Positions 46,263-56,599 of a DNA stretch of 64,000 bases are shown piece after piece. Made by a program: the position numbers and the translations under genes. Position 1 is the first letter of the stretch. Every line of letters starts with the position of its first letter. The notes under the pieces are model-generated. The model ran no database searches. It was not told where the DNA came from and saw nothing but the letters and a program-made list of their open reading frames with translations. Source of the stretch: Burkholderiales bacterium (GTDB taxonomy: Bacteria > Pseudomonadota > Gammaproteobacteria > Burkholderiales > Burkholderiaceae_C); the NCBI GenBank assembly GCA_016185015.1, contig JACPOI010000028.1:86173-150172 (forward strand). The letters are read 5' to 3'.

Positions 46263-46753
46263 ACTCGCGCCCCATCCTGAACCAGATGCAGGTTGCCGCG
46301 GCCCTGTCGCGCAATGCCTATGGCAAGCTGGCGCTGACCCTGGCCGATGGCCAGATCCGTACCGGCGTGGTGCCGGTGCGCGCCTTTCCCATCCAGGCGC
46401 CCGAGCGCGACATCTCCCTGCTGGATGCCGACGGCCACGAGGTGGCCTGGATCGAGGAGCTGGCCCGCGTGCCCGAGCCGGCCCAGGCCCTGATCCGCGC
46501 GGCGCTGGCCGAGCGCGAGTTCATGCCCGAGATTCAGGCGATCCTCGGCGTCAGCAGCTTCTCCACGCCCAGCACCTGGCAGGTGCGCACTGACCGTGGC
46601 GACACCTCCTTTGTGCTCAAGGGCGATGAGGACATCCGCCGTCTGGCGGGCAACACCCTGCTGGTGACCGACTCGCACGGCATCCAGTTCCTGATCCGCG
46701 ACATGACGGCGCTCGACCGCGAGAGCCGCCGCCTGCTCGACCGCTTCAAGTGA
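46259..46753 (+). CDS. DUF1854 family protein (cyanophycin-associated)
   Basis: This 164-residue soluble protein has the DUF1854 pattern: LTLADGQIRTGVVPVRAFPI, EREFMPEIQAI, and a C-terminal LVTDSHGIQFLIRDM with LDRESRRLLDRF. The function is unknown. It is translationally coupled to the ABC transporter (four-base overlap), so it may regulate or dock to the transporter. A short CCCGGC-TGC-GCCGGG hairpin (46755-46769) follows before nadC. Confidence 0.88.
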   Translation: MNSRPILNQMQVAAALSRNAYGKLALTLADGQIRTGVVPVRAFPIQAPERDISLLDADGHEVAWIEELARVPEPAQALIRAALAEREFMPEIQAILGVSSFSTPSTWQVRTDRGDTSFVLKGDEDIRRLAGNTLLVTDSHGIQFLIRDMTALDRESRRLLDRFK

Positions 46754-46780
46754 ACCCGGCTGCGCCGGGCTGATTCGCCA

Positions 46781-47653
46781 ATGAACTCTGTCTCTGACTA
46801 TTCCGAAGCCTTCCTGCAGCAGCTGGCGCAGGCCGATGTGGCCCGTGCCTTGCAGGAAGACGTGGGCAGCGGCGACCTGACCGCCGGGCTGATCGATCCG
46901 GCGCGTCAGGCCCATGCGCGCATCCTGGCCCGCGAGAGTGCCGTGATCTGCGGCGCCGCCTGGGTGCAGGCCACCTTGCAGCAGGTGGTGCCTCAGGCCA
47001 GCCTCACATGGCACGTGCGTGACGGCCAGCGCTGCGAGGCCGACCAGGTGGTGCTGGAAATGACCGGGCCGGCGCGCGGCCTGCTGACGGCCGAACGCAC
47101 CATGCTCAACTTCCTGCAACTGCTCAGCGCTGTGGCCACGCACACCGCGGCCTATGTGCAGGTGGTGCAAGGCGTGCCGGGCAACCGCGCGCAGATCGTG
47201 GACACGCGCAAGACCCTGCCCGGCCTGCGCCTGGCGCAGAAGTACGCGGTGCACTGTGGCGGGGGGACCAACCACCGCATCGGCCTGTACGACGCCGTGC
47301 TGATCAAGGAAAACCATATCGCTGCCGCTGGCGGCGTGACGGCCGTACTGCAACGCGCCGCCGCCGTGGCGCCCACGGCCGAATTCGTCGAAATCGAAGT
47401 CGAGACATTGGCCCAGCTCCGAGAAGCCCTACAGGCCGGTGCCACCATGGTGCTGCTCGACAATATGGACCTGCCGACCTTGCGCGAGGCCGTGCGCCTG
47501 AATGCCGGGCGCGCCATCCTGGAGGTTTCGGGCGGGGTGAACATGGGCACGGTGCGCGAGATTGCCGCCACAGGTGTGGACCGCATCTCGATCGGGGCCC
47601 TGACCAAGGATGTGAAGGCCGTTGATTTCTCCATGCGGTTTACGGAGTTGTGA
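46781..47653 (+). CDS. nadC: Nicotinate-nucleotide pyrophosphorylase (carboxylating)
   Basis: The enzyme converts quinolinate and PRPP to nicotinate mononucleotide in de novo NAD synthesis. The 290-residue protein has the family motifs [41 protein letters not shown] and IKENH. It overlaps nadA by one base; the nadC-nadA pair covers the steps on either side of quinolinate. Confidence 0.97.
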   Translation: MNSVSDYSEAFLQQLAQADVARALQEDVGSGDLTAGLIDPARQAHARILARESAVICGAAWVQATLQQVVPQASLTWHVRDGQRCEADQVVLEMTGPARGLLTAERTMLNFLQLLSAVATHTAAYVQVVQGVPGNRAQIVDTRKTLPGLRLAQKYAVHCGGGTNHRIGLYDAVLIKENHIAAAGGVTAVLQRAAAVAPTAEFVEIEVETLAQLREALQAGATMVLLDNMDLPTLREAVRLNAGRAILEVSGGVNMGTVREIAATGVDRISIGALTKDVKAVDFSMRFTEL

Positions 47654-48768
47654 TGAACACGACCAGTCAGGTGATCGACGTCGAATACGAGCAGCCCGAG
47701 GGTGCCGCCTGTTCCACCCACCACGCCTGGGCGCGCGTGCCGGTGGAGCCCGGCCCGGCCGAGCGTGCTGCGCTCAAGGACAAGATCCGTCGCCTGCTCA
47801 AGGAAAAGAACGCGGTGATGGTGTCGCACTACTATGTGCACCCGGACCTGCAGGACCTGGCCGAGGAAACCGGCGGCATCGTCAGCGATTCGCTCGAGAT
47901 GGCGCGTTTCGGTCGCGACCACGCAGCCCAGACCCTGGTGGTCTCGGGCGTGCGCTTCATGGGCGAAACCTCCAAGATCCTCTCGCCGCACAAGCGCGTG
48001 CTCATGCCCGACCTGGACGCGACCTGTTCGCTGGACCTGGGTTGCCCCATCGAAGAGTTCTCGGCCTTCTGTGACGCGCATCCCGACCGTACCGTCGTGG
48101 TCTATGCCAACACCAGCGCGGCCGTGAAGGCGCGCGCCGACTGGCTGGTCACCTCCAGTTGCGCGCTGGACATCGTGCGCGCGCTCAAGGATCAGGGCCA
48201 CAAGATCCTGTGGGCGCCGGACCGCCACCTGGGCGGCTACATCCAGCGCGAGACCGGGGCCGATATGCTGATGTGGAACGGCTCCTGCATCGTGCACGAC
48301 GAGTTCAAGAGTTTCGAGCTGGAAGAGCTCAAGAAGGAGCACCCCAAGGCCAAGGTGCTGGTGCACCCGGAGTCGCCCGCCGCCGTGGTGGCCCTGGCCG
48401 ACGCGGTGGGCTCCACCTCGGGCATCCTCAAGGCCGCGCAGGAGATGGATGCGCCCGAGTTCATCGTGGCCACCGACAAGGGCATGATGCACAAGCTGCG
48501 CACGCTCAACCCCGGCAAGACCTTCATCGAGGCGCCTACCGCCGGCAACAGTGCCACCTGCAAGAGCTGTGCGCATTGCCCCTGGATGGCCATGAATGGC
48601 CTGGCGGGCGTGGCGCGGGTGCTGGAGAGCGGCGCCAACGAGATTCACGTGGACCCGGCATTGATCCCGCGCGCCCGTGTGCCGATCGACCGCATGCTGG
48701 CCTTCACGGCGGCGCTCAAGTCCGGCCAACCGGTCGCCGGCCTGGTGCCCAATATCGGCGCAGCTTGA
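47653..48768 (+). CDS. nadA: Quinolinate synthase A
   Basis: This 4Fe-4S enzyme condenses iminoaspartate with dihydroxyacetone phosphate to quinolinate. The 371-residue protein has the repeated pseudo-domain pattern ([37 protein letters not shown]). Cluster cysteines lie in the TCSLDLGCP region, near VTSSCALD and in [10 protein letters not shown]. The ATG at 47653 is chosen; the preceding GTG codon in frame would add one residue. nadB is not in the window. Confidence 0.97.
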   Translation: MNTTSQVIDVEYEQPEGAACSTHHAWARVPVEPGPAERAALKDKIRRLLKEKNAVMVSHYYVHPDLQDLAEETGGIVSDSLEMARFGRDHAAQTLVVSGVRFMGETSKILSPHKRVLMPDLDATCSLDLGCPIEEFSAFCDAHPDRTVVVYANTSAAVKARADWLVTSSCALDIVRALKDQGHKILWAPDRHLGGYIQRETGADMLMWNGSCIVHDEFKSFELEELKKEHPKAKVLVHPESPAAVVALADAVGSTSGILKAAQEMDAPEFIVATDKGMMHKLRTLNPGKTFIEAPTAGNSATCKSCAHCPWMAMNGLAGVARVLESGANEIHVDPALIPRARVPIDRMLAFTAALKSGQPVAGLVPNIGAA

Positions 48769-48777
48769 GTCCGGCGG

Positions 48778-48783
48778 CATAAT
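48778..48783 (+). promoter_or_regulatory. Candidate -10 box for coaD
   Basis: CATAAT, followed by a short leader with an AAGGAG Shine-Dalgarno (48794-48799) and the ATG at 48807. No clear -35 element is visible. Confidence 0.35.
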
Positions 48784-48806
48784 CGGCGCGAACAAGGAGT
48801 TGGTCC

Positions 48807-49307
48807 ATGTCCCGCAACGTGCTCGCCGTCTATCCCGGTACCTTCGACCCCATGACCCTGGGCCATTCCGACGTGATACGCCGGGCGGCCCAGCTGTTCG
48901 ACCGCGTCCTCGTGGGTGTTGCGGCGGCCCATCACAAGAAGACCATGTTCACGCTGGAGGAGCGCATGGGCATGGTGCGCGAGGTCATGCACGACCAGCC
49001 CAATGTGGTGGTCGAGAGTTTCTCTGGCCTGTTGCGTGATTTTGTCGTGGGACGCGGTGCCAAGGTGGTCATTCGCGGCCTGCGCGCCGTGACCGACTTC
49101 GACTACGAGTTCCAGCTGGCCGGCATGAACCGCAGCCTCATGCCCGACGTCGAGACGGTTTTCCTCACGCCCAGCACGAGCTACCAGTTCATCTCCAGCA
49201 CCCTGGTGCGCGAGATTGCCATCCTGGGCGGTGAGGCCGAGAAGTTTGTCGACCCCGTGGTGGCGCAGCGCCTGGCTGAAAAGGTGCGCAGCCTGGGTCG
49301 CGAGTAG
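48807..49307 (+). CDS. coaD: Phosphopantetheine adenylyltransferase
   Basis: The enzyme transfers AMP to 4'-phosphopantetheine, the penultimate step of coenzyme A synthesis. The 166-residue protein has the nucleotidyltransferase motif GTFDPMTLGH (11-20) and the C-terminal ISSTLVRE. Its start has a good AAGGAG. The 115 bases after it hold nothing recognisable apart from a CATAAT at 49411. Confidence 0.97.
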   Translation: MSRNVLAVYPGTFDPMTLGHSDVIRRAAQLFDRVLVGVAAAHHKKTMFTLEERMGMVREVMHDQPNVVVESFSGLLRDFVVGRGAKVVIRGLRAVTDFDYEFQLAGMNRSLMPDVETVFLTPSTSYQFISSTLVREIAILGGEAEKFVDPVVAQRLAEKVRSLGRE

Positions 49308-49422
49308 GGCGTTGCTGCTGTCGGCCGGGGCGCTGCCCCCGGTGACGGCACCTGCAGGAGGGCCTTGTGTTGCCAGGTGCAACCGCCACGCTGCCGTCAT
49401 GCGTGCGCCGCATAATTGCCAT

Positions 49423-50115
49423 ATGACCGAACTCATCCTGATTCGCCACGGCGAAACCGACTGGAACCGCGAACTGCGTTTCCAGGGCCAGCTGGATGTG
49501 CCGCTCAATGCCGCCGGTCTGGAGCAGGCACGTCGCGTTGCAGAACGTCTGGCCCAGGAGTCCATGCACCACCTGGTCAGCAGCGATCTGCAGCGTGCCT
49601 TGCAGACGGCCCAGGCCGTCGCCGGAAAAACTCCCGCGCCACTGGAGCCGGTGCTGGAGGCTGCGCTGCGCGAACAGCATTTCGGTGTGGCCGAGGGCCT
49701 GTGCGTGCCCGACATCCAGCAGCGCTACCCGCAGGCCTGGGAGCAGTGGGTGCGTTTCGATGCGCACTATGCTTTCGAGGGGGGCGAATGCACCCGTGAT
49801 TTCCATGCCCGTGTCCTGGCGGCCTTGCGTGCCCTGGCGCAGCGCCATGCAGGCCAGACGGTGGCGGTGGTCACGCACGGTGGTGTGCTGGACATGGTCT
49901 ACCGCAGCGCGCTGGGCCTGTCCTTGTCCGGCCCGCGTGTCAGCGAGATTCCCAACGCCGGCATCAACCGGGTGCGCTTGTCGGGCGAGGTCATCGAGAT
50001 CGTCGATTGGGCCGACACCCGCCACCTGGCCGATCTGCCGCCGCAGCCGGTCTATGACCAGCAGCGCCTGGCCCGTGAACGCGCTGCCGCCAACGCCCAA
50101 GCCGGCCCGGCCTGA
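49423..50115 (+). CDS. Histidine phosphatase family protein (GpmB/CobC-like)
   Basis: This 230-residue enzyme of the phosphoglycerate mutase superfamily has the catalytic LIRHGETDWN motif near the N terminus. SSDLQRALQTAQ and the second catalytic histidine in VVTHGGVLDM follow. The substrate is not clear; members include broad phosphatases and alpha-ribazole phosphatase. It is distinct from gpmA in this window. A CATAAT lies only six bases before the ATG, so its mRNA may be leaderless. Confidence 0.88.
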   Translation: MTELILIRHGETDWNRELRFQGQLDVPLNAAGLEQARRVAERLAQESMHHLVSSDLQRALQTAQAVAGKTPAPLEPVLEAALREQHFGVAEGLCVPDIQQRYPQAWEQWVRFDAHYAFEGGECTRDFHARVLAALRALAQRHAGQTVAVVTHGGVLDMVYRSALGLSLSGPRVSEIPNAGINRVRLSGEVIEIVDWADTRHLADLPPQPVYDQQRLARERAAANAQAGPA

Positions 50116-50144
50116 GGGGTCTCTCGCCCCAGGGTTTTGGGTGA

Positions 50145-50450
<306 letters not shown>

Positions 50451-50460
50451 GATACCGGCC

Positions 50461-50829
50461 TTACTTGGGCGTGGCAGGCACGCGGTAGGCCGGCAGTTTT
50501 TCCTTGGTGCTCTTCTTGGCGGCGGCCTTCTCCGCTGCCTTGTCGGCATCGCGCTGGGCCTTGTCGGCTTTTTCTGCGGCGCGTTGTGCGGCCGTTTCTT
50601 CCTTCAGCCGGGTCCTCTCCAGCGTGTCGCCGGCACGCTTTTCATGTTTCACGCTGGCCTCGTGGGCCTTGCGCTGCTCGGCCGTGCGGCTGTCCGTGGC
50701 GTCCACGGGGCCGCCGCCGGGACAAGGCGTCTGGCTGTAGCTGCTGCCGCAGCGGTAGACGGTCTGCGCCGACAGTCCGGTGCACAGCGACATGGTAGCG
50801 ATCGCGAGTATGAGGGACACGCTCTTCAT
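50461..50829 (-). CDS. Small secreted DUF4124-like protein
   Basis: This 122-residue protein has a signal peptide ([21 protein letters not shown]) and a short DUF4124-like core ([16 protein letters not shown]) with two cysteines that could form a disulfide. A long lysine/alanine/glutamate-rich helical stretch follows (residues 55-110). It is predicted periplasmic; the function is unknown. It overlaps the pth stop region by four bases and is probably read through from pth. Confidence 0.75.
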   Translation of the reverse strand: MKSVSLILAIATMSLCTGLSAQTVYRCGSSYSQTPCPGGGPVDATDSRTAEQRKAHEASVKHEKRAGDTLERTRLKEETAAQRAAEKADKAQRDADKAAEKAAAKKSTKEKLPAYRVPATPK

Positions 50830-51458
50830 GCAGGCTCTCCTTCCTTGGGGGGCAGATCGGCCGGGCGCGGCGGCTTGGGCCGGGGCGGTTTGCTGGTGTG
50901 GATCAGCATGGTGGCCTTTTCCATCTCGCCGGCCAGCAGCTCGGGCAGGGCCTTGATCGATCGTGCGATGCAGTCCTCGATGGCGGTGCGGTGATCGGGC
51001 GAGGGTTTCTTGAGCACCCAGTTCACCACTTCGGCTTTCACACCCGGGTGGCCGACACCGATGCGCAGGCGCCAGTAGTCATCCGTGCCCAGCCTGGCAT
51101 GGATGTCGCGCAGGCCGTTGTGGCCGGCATGGCTGCCGCCGAACTTGAGCTTGACCTGGCCCGGCACGATGTCGAGTTCGTCGTGTGCGACGAGGATTTC
51201 CTCAGGCTGGATCTTGAAGAAGCGCGCCAGCGCTGCCACCGATTTGCCCGATTCGTTCATCCAGGTCTGGGGCTCCAGCAGCCAGACCGTCTGGCCCTTG
51301 AGGGTGGTGCGTGCCATGAGGCCGTGGTAGCTCCTGTCCATGCTCAGGCCGAGTTTGAGTTCGCGCGCCACGGCGTCGATCCACCAGAAACCGGCGTTGT
51401 GCCGCGTGGCCTCGTATTCGGGGCCGGGGTTGCCCAGGCCGACAAACAGTTTGATCAT
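50826..51458 (-). CDS. pth: Peptidyl-tRNA hydrolase
   Basis: The enzyme recycles peptidyl-tRNAs released by abortive translation. The 210-residue protein has the family start [18 protein letters not shown], the catalytic His20 (RHNAGF), and GHNGLRDI. The C terminus is proline-rich ([15 protein letters not shown]). It follows rplY on the same strand but a strong terminator lies between. Confidence 0.97.
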   Translation of the reverse strand: MIKLFVGLGNPGPEYEATRHNAGFWWIDAVARELKLGLSMDRSYHGLMARTTLKGQTVWLLEPQTWMNESGKSVAALARFFKIQPEEILVAHDELDIVPGQVKLKFGGSHAGHNGLRDIHARLGTDDYWRLRIGVGHPGVKAEVVNWVLKKPSPDHRTAIEDCIARSIKALPELLAGEMEKATMLIHTSKPPRPKPPRPADLPPKEGEPA

Positions 51459-51505
51459 GCGCGGATTATCAGTGCATCGCGGGGGGAGTCCGTCGGGGTG
51501 GACTC

Positions 51506-51538
51506 CAAAAAAAACGGCCCACCGAAGTGGGCCGTTTT
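51506..51538 (-). terminator. Rho-independent terminator after rplY
   Basis: A 12-bp perfect stem (AAAACGGCCCAC / GTGGGCCGTTTT) with a CGAA tetraloop. On the minus strand the stem ends in a run of eight T, so it terminates rplY transcription before pth. A smaller GGAGTCC/GGACTCC hairpin flanks it. Confidence 0.85.
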
Positions 51539-51554
51539 CTGCAAGCCGGGAGGC

Positions 51555-52226
51555 TTATTTCTTGGCGGCGGGTGCCTTGGCAGCCGGAGCGGCGGCCTTG
51601 CCGGCAGCCGGGGCGGCAGCGGGAGCAGCGCCTTCGGCGGCGGGAGCAGCCTCGGCCGCATCCGCACCAGCGACCATCACCACGGACACCACGACCGGGT
51701 TGGTCTTGCCGTGGGTCACGGCGGTCACGCCCTTGGGCAGCTTGATGTCGGACAGGTGCAGGGAAGCACCCTTCTTCAGGCCGCTCAGGTCCACGGCGAT
51801 GAACTCGGGCAGGTCGGCCGGCAGGCAGAGCACTTCGATTTCGGTCAGCACGTGGTTGGCGATGCAGCCGTCGTTCTTCACGGCCGGCGAATTCTCGTCA
51901 CCGCTGAAGTGGAAAGGCACCTTCATGTGCAGCTTGGTGTTGGCGTCCACGCGCTGGAAGTCGATGTGCAGCACCAGGGGCTTGAAGGGGTGCATCTGCA
52001 CGTCGCGCAGCAGCACCTTGTTGCTCTTGCCGTTCACTTCCATCTCAAGGATGGACGAGTGGAAGGCTTCCTTCTTCAGGGCATGCCACAGCGCGTTGTG
52101 GTCGAGTTCGACCAGCTGCGGCTCAACCGTGCCACCGTAGACGATGCCGGGCGTGCGGCCCGTATTGCGGAGACGGCGGCTCGCACCCGTGCCCTGCTTG
52201 GCGCGCTCAAAAGCGACGAATTTCAT
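51555..52226 (-). CDS. rplY: 50S ribosomal protein L25 (long, CTC-type)
   Basis: This 5S rRNA-binding ribosomal protein is in its long form: an N-terminal L25 domain ([20 protein letters not shown]) and a C-terminal CTC/TL5 beta domain to about residue 185. An alanine/proline/lysine-rich tail follows (residues 190-223). Total length 223. It is downstream of prs with 93 bases between them, and is followed by a terminator. Confidence 0.97.
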   Translation of the reverse strand: MKFVAFERAKQGTGASRRLRNTGRTPGIVYGGTVEPQLVELDHNALWHALKKEAFHSSILEMEVNGKSNKVLLRDVQMHPFKPLVLHIDFQRVDANTKLHMKVPFHFSGDENSPAVKNDGCIANHVLTEIEVLCLPADLPEFIAVDLSGLKKGASLHLSDIKLPKGVTAVTHGKTNPVVVSVVMVAGADAAEAAPAAEGAAPAAAPAAGKAAAPAAKAPAAKK

Positions 52227-52278
52227 AGTTCACTCCATAAAGAGTCCACCGCGACCAGTGAGACTCCGTTTCAACAAA

Positions 52279-52304
52279 GGCCTGCGGCTGTAAGCGTGCA
52301 GGCC
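52279..52304 (-). terminator. Possible weak terminator or hairpin between prs and rplY
   Basis: A 7-bp perfect stem (GGCCTGC / GCAGGCC) with a 12-base loop; on the minus strand it is followed by TTTGTT. It could reduce read-through from prs into rplY. Confidence 0.4.
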
Positions 52305-52319
52305 GGCTTTTTGCCCGGG

Positions 52320-53297
52320 TCAGAACAGATCGTCCTGGTCCGAGAACAAACTCATGACCGACTCGCCCTTGGCGATGCGGTGGATGGTTTCCGCAATCAG
52401 CGGTGCCACATTCACCTGCCGGATCTTGGCGCAGCCGGTGGCGGCGGGGCTCAGCGGGATGGTGTTGGTCACCACCACCTCGTCCAGGGCCGTGCCCTTG
52501 GACAGGCGCTCGATCGCCGGACCCGAGAAGATCGGGTGCGTGCAATAGGCGTAGACCTTCTTGGCACCGCGTTCTTTCAGCACCTCGGCCGCCTTCACCA
52601 GCGTACCGGCGGTGTCGATCATGTCGTCCATGATCACGCAGTTGCGGCCTTCGATCTCACCGATCACGTGCATCACTTCGCTCACATTGGCACGCGGGCG
52701 ACGCTTGTCGATGATGGCCAGGTCGCAGCCCAGCTGCTTGGCCAGCGCGCGGGCGCGCACCACGCCACCCACGTCAGGCGAGACCACGATCAGGTCTTCG
52801 TATTTTTTCAGGCGCAGGTCACCCAGCAGCACCGGCGAGGCGTAGATGTTGTCCACCGGGATGTCGAAGAAGCCCTGGATCTGGTCGGCATGCAGGTCCA
52901 TGGTCAGCACGCGGGCCACGCCCACGGTCTGCAGCATGTTGGCGACGACCTTGGCCGTGATCGGCACACGCGTGGAACGCGGGCGGCGGTCCTGGCGGGC
53001 GTAGCCGAAATAGGGGATGACGGCACTAATGCGCTCGGCCGAGGCGCGCTTGAGCGCATCGACCATGATGAGCAGCTCCATCAGCGAGTCGTTGGTCGGC
53101 GCGCAGGTGGACTGCACGACGAAGACGTCGCGGGCGCGCACGTTCTGGTTGATCTCGACGGTCACCTCGCCGTCGGAGAAACGACCGACCGTGGCAGCAC
53201 CCAGCGAGATGCCGAGGTGCTTGGCGATGTCGGCGGCCAATGCCGGATTGGCATTGCCCGTGAAGAGCATGAAATCGGGGGGCGGAGCGACCTGCAT
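52320..53297 (-). CDS. prs: Ribose-phosphate pyrophosphokinase
   Basis: The enzyme makes PRPP from ribose-5-phosphate and ATP for nucleotide, histidine and NAD synthesis. The 325-residue protein has [15 protein letters not shown], the ATP-binding [16 protein letters not shown] flexible loop region and the PRPP-binding segment [13 protein letters not shown]. It lies just downstream of tRNA-Gln and ispE. PRPP is a substrate of nadC in this same window. Confidence 0.98.
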   Translation of the reverse strand: MQVAPPPDFMLFTGNANPALAADIAKHLGISLGAATVGRFSDGEVTVEINQNVRARDVFVVQSTCAPTNDSLMELLIMVDALKRASAERISAVIPYFGYARQDRRPRSTRVPITAKVVANMLQTVGVARVLTMDLHADQIQGFFDIPVDNIYASPVLLGDLRLKKYEDLIVVSPDVGGVVRARALAKQLGCDLAIIDKRRPRANVSEVMHVIGEIEGRNCVIMDDMIDTAGTLVKAAEVLKERGAKKVYAYCTHPIFSGPAIERLSKGTALDEVVVTNTIPLSPAATGCAKIRQVNVAPLIAETIHRIAKGESVMSLFSDQDDLF

Positions 53298-53337
53298 GAA
53301 CGATCCAGCGATGAGTGACTATTGACCCAGAAAAATT

Positions 53338-53414
53338 TGGCAGGGGAGAAAGGATTCGAACCTTTGCATGCTGGAATCAAAATCCAGTGCCTTAACCAAC
53401 TTGGCGACTCCCCT
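53338..53414 (-). tRNA. tRNA-Gln (anticodon UUG)
   Basis: The 77-base cloverleaf is read on the minus strand. The acceptor stem is AGGGGAG / CTCCCCT with discriminator G and an encoded CCA (53338-53340). The anticodon stem CTGGA/TCCAG carries the loop TTTTGAT, giving UUG for glutamine. The T loop is GGTTCGAATCC. It lies between ispE and prs, the standard place in betaproteobacteria. Confidence 0.97.
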
Positions 53415-53449
53415 ACACAGGTCAACAGCTGAGTACAGCTGCCCACCGA

Positions 53450-54304
53450 CTAACTCTTTTCGCTGGCCGCCCAACCGCTAAGCGGGTGCGCCTCCAGGCT
53501 GCAACACAACCGGGCCTGCAAGGTCTCCGGCGCCTTCGGAACACGCAGGTCGGGCGGTGCCCACGCAAACACGGCACTTCCCGAGCCTGTCATTCGTCCC
53601 GCGAGCCCCAGAGTGGCGAGCCATTCCAGCGCTTGCGTGACACCCGGGCAGAGCCGCTGGGCGACAGGCTGCAGGTCGTTGCGAGCTTTCATCAGAAAAG
53701 CTGGCGGGTCTGCAGCAAAGCCTGAAATTGTAGCAGGAATACTGTCGCGCTTCAAAGCCGGGTCCGAAAAAATCGCTCGTGTCTCCAGCCCGGCCTGCGG
53801 TTTGACCACCAGCACGTGGCGGCGCGGTAGTCCGACCGGCGTGATGGACTCGCCGATGCCCTCGACCCAGGCGTTGTGTCCGCGCAGGAAGAAGGGCACG
53901 TCGGCGCCCAGCTGCAGGCCGATGGCGCACAGCTGCTCCAGGCTGAGCCCGAGCTGCCACAGGCGGTTGAGTGCCAGCAACGTCGAGGCGGCGTCCGAGG
54001 AGCCGCCGCCCAGGCCGGCCTGGGCCGGCAGGCGTTTCTCGATGGCGATGTGTGCGCCATGGGGGGTGCCGGTGGCGGCCTGCAAGGACCGCGCGGCCCG
54101 CAGGATCAGGTCATCGGCCGGCAGGGGCGCCAGCAGGTCCTCGCGGCTCAGCCCGGCGGCGCGCTTTTCGAAATGCAGGGTGTCGGCCCAGTCGATCAGC
54201 ATGAAGACCGACTGCAGCAGGTGATAGCCGTCGGCGCGCCGGCCCGTGATGTGCAAGAAGAGATTGAGCTTGGCCGGGGCCGGTATGTCGTGGAGCGACT
54301 GCAT
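53450..54304 (-). CDS. ispE: 4-Diphosphocytidyl-2-C-methyl-D-erythritol kinase
   Basis: This GHMP-family kinase of the MEP isoprenoid pathway is 284 residues long. It has the N-terminal PAPAKLNLFLHITGRRADGYH motif and the ATP loop GLGGGSSDAAST (97-108). A later GSGSAVF segment is typical. It lies eight bases after lolB and before tRNA-Gln. Confidence 0.97.
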   Translation of the reverse strand: MQSLHDIPAPAKLNLFLHITGRRADGYHLLQSVFMLIDWADTLHFEKRAAGLSREDLLAPLPADDLILRAARSLQAATGTPHGAHIAIEKRLPAQAGLGGGSSDAASTLLALNRLWQLGLSLEQLCAIGLQLGADVPFFLRGHNAWVEGIGESITPVGLPRRHVLVVKPQAGLETRAIFSDPALKRDSIPATISGFAADPPAFLMKARNDLQPVAQRLCPGVTQALEWLATLGLAGRMTGSGSAVFAWAPPDLRVPKAPETLQARLCCSLEAHPLSGWAASEKS

Positions 54305-54312
54305 GCCCGGGA

Positions 54313-54822
54313 TTATGGTTCGATGATGAGCCGCAACTCGGCGGCCGGTGCAGGCTGGCTGCGCCGGGCCACCAGGCGGCCGGCCTCCAGTTGCGACAGG
54401 TCAGCCAACCAGCCGTCGGCCGCCGCAGGGCGCCCCTGCAGCCACTCGAACAGCGCTGCGATCGGGATGGCCGTGCCGGTGGCTTCGGTGGCCAGATCGT
54501 CCAGCGTGTCAAAGGCGCGGGTCTGGCCGTTGTTGCGCAGCAGGGCCTGCTGCGGATTCCAGCGCAGCTGGGCCAGCGTGGTGCCCAGGGGGGAGGACAG
54601 CATCAGTTCGCCCGCACGGGGCTGGCCGCTGAGTTCGAAGCTGGCGAAAAAGGACGTCGGCTCCGGGCTGTTGTCGACTTTGAGTGCCAGGCGGCCGCGC
54701 CAGTAGGTCTGGGCCTGGCCCTCGGGGATGGGCGGGCGCAGGTCGGGCTGGGCGCAGCCGGCCAGCAGGGCGGCCAGGGCGCAGAGCAGACCGGCCGCGA
54801 GGATGCGCAGCGCGGACTTCAC
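54313..54822 (-). CDS. lolB: Outer-membrane lipoprotein receptor LolB
   Basis: LolB accepts lipoproteins from LolA and inserts them in the outer membrane. The 169-residue protein has a lipoprotein signal peptide with lipobox LLAGC (Cys23), then YWRGRLALKVD and FELSGQPRAGELMLSSPLG, the family core. It overlaps the TPR gene by four bases and is adjacent to ispE, the conserved lolB-ispE order. Confidence 0.94.
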   Translation of the reverse strand: MKSALRILAAGLLCALAALLAGCAQPDLRPPIPEGQAQTYWRGRLALKVDNSPEPTSFFASFELSGQPRAGELMLSSPLGTTLAQLRWNPQQALLRNNGQTRAFDTLDDLATEATGTAIPIAALFEWLQGRPAAADGWLADLSQLEAGRLVARRSQPAPAAELRLIIEP

Positions 54823-56552
54823 GGCTTGACGCGCAGGCGCTTGAGCGTCTCGACCAGCGTGTCGTTCTCTGCGTTGAGCTGCAGACCCTCGCGCCAGACG
54901 CTCAGGGCCTGTTCGCGCTGGCCCATGCTCCAGAGCACCTCGCCCAGGTGGGCGGCGATCTCGGCGTCGGGGCGCGCGCGGTAGGCCTTCTGCAGCACGC
55001 GCAGAGCCTCGGCCTTGTTGCCTTCGCGAAACTCGACCCAGCCCAGGCTGTCGCTGATGAAGGGATCGTCGGGTGCGAATTCGAGCGCCTTGAGGATGAG
55101 CTGGCGCGCCTCGCCCAGGCGCACGCTGCGATCGGCAAAGGAATACCCCAGCGCGTTGTAGGCGTGGTGGTACTGGGGCTTTTCGGCAATGATCCGGCGC
55201 AGCAGGCGCTCCATCTCATCGGGCCGTCCCAGTTTCTCGGCCAGCGTGGCCTGGTCGTAGACCAGGTCGTAGTCTGTCGGATCGCGTTGCGTGGCCTCGG
55301 CCAGCAGTGCGTAGGCCTGCGCATAGAGCCTGTTGTCGCGCAACAGCTGGATCTCGCTGGAGAGCTTGACGCGTGCGTCGGCCGGTGAGCGCTCGGGCAG
55401 GTTGCGGATCAGTTCGCGCGCCTCGTCGATCTTGCCCTGGCGCGCCAGGATGCCGGCGCGCCGGCTCTGCGAGCGCACCAGGTCTTCCGGGCTGCTGATC
55501 CTGGCCAGCCAGGCCTCGGCTTGTTTGTAGTCCTTGCGCTGTTCGGCGATCTGGGCCAGCGAAAGGTAGGCCTGGGCCAGCGCACGGCTGGGCTCATCCA
55601 CGCCGTTGCCGCGGCGCGTCTGCATCAGCTCCAGGAACTGCTTGAGCGAGCGCTCGGCGGGGTCGAGCCGGCTGTCCTGCAGCTCCAGCGTGCCGCGGAT
55701 CAGCCAGGCCTCGGCGTAATCCGGTTTTTCGCCGGTGACGATCTGGACCTGGGTGCCGGCTTCGGCGTAGCGCTGGGCATCGAGCAGTGCGCGCGCATAC
55801 GCCAGGCGCACTTCCACGAGGGGGCGGCCCTCCAGGTATTTGCGCACGACGGCTTCCGCCCCGGGTTGCTGGGGCGACATCAGTGCCAGGGCGAGCAGCA
55901 CGGGCCCTTCGGCGCGTGCATCCTGTGACTGGCCGCGCCGTGCGGCCTCCAGCGCGCCCGCGTTGTCCCCGTTTTCCAGGCGCATGCGGCCCACGGCACT
56001 CCAGGCGGCAGCTCCTGTGCTGCTGTTGCCCAGGTGCTCGGCCAGAGCCTGTTCCAGCATCTCGGTGGCGAGCTTCTTGTCGCTGCTGCGTGCGAAGTAA
56101 CGCGGCAGGGTGAGGATGGTGAGGGCGCGCTCCTTGGCCTCGGCCAAGGCGATTTCGCGCTTGAGCGGCTCCACCGTCTCGTTCAGGCGGTTCAGTCCGA
56201 TCAGGATCTGCAGCACATAGCGGTTGGCATCGCGCGAAGTGGGCTGGGCCTGCTTCCAGGCGCGTGCGGCCTGCAGTGCCGAATCGCCGGCGCGCGCCTG
56301 CAGCGAGATATCGATGGCGCGCTGGTACAGCCGCGCGTCGTTGGTCTTGCGCGCGGCATCCAGGATCAGGGAGTAGCCGACGCCGGCTTCGCCGCGTTGC
56401 GTGCTGAACTCGCCCACCAGCAACTGGTAGAAAAGCTCACCGTCGAGTGCCGAATTGGCAGGCGGTTCGGTGGGGGCCGGGCCCGGCTGTTGCGCGTGGA
56501 CCGTCAGGGCGGCCGTCAACAGCAGGGGGAGGAGACGTAGGCGTGGGAACAT
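54819..56552 (-). CDS. Exported tetratricopeptide-repeat protein
   Basis: The 577-residue protein starts with a signal peptide ([21 protein letters not shown]). The remainder is helical TPR-like repeats, clearest near the C terminus ([19 protein letters not shown] and [18 protein letters not shown]). TPR arrays mediate protein contacts, probably in the periplasm. The 4-base overlap with lolB suggests a role in envelope assembly, which is inference. The ATG at 56552 is used; the reading frame extends six codons upstream only from a TTG. Confidence 0.88.
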   Translation of the reverse strand: MFPRLRLLPLLLTAALTVHAQQPGPAPTEPPANSALDGELFYQLLVGEFSTQRGEAGVGYSLILDAARKTNDARLYQRAIDISLQARAGDSALQAARAWKQAQPTSRDANRYVLQILIGLNRLNETVEPLKREIALAEAKERALTILTLPRYFARSSDKKLATEMLEQALAEHLGNSSTGAAAWSAVGRMRLENGDNAGALEAARRGQSQDARAEGPVLLALALMSPQQPGAEAVVRKYLEGRPLVEVRLAYARALLDAQRYAEAGTQVQIVTGEKPDYAEAWLIRGTLELQDSRLDPAERSLKQFLELMQTRRGNGVDEPSRALAQAYLSLAQIAEQRKDYKQAEAWLARISSPEDLVRSQSRRAGILARQGKIDEARELIRNLPERSPADARVKLSSEIQLLRDNRLYAQAYALLAEATQRDPTDYDLVYDQATLAEKLGRPDEMERLLRRIIAEKPQYHHAYNALGYSFADRSVRLGEARQLILKALEFAPDDPFISDSLGWVEFREGNKAEALRVLQKAYRARPDAEIAAHLGEVLWSMGQREQALSVWREGLQLNAENDTLVETLKRLRVKP

Positions 56553-56599
56553 CGAACCATAATAATCCAAGCCAGCTATCCCCCTGCCTGCCCACTGCC

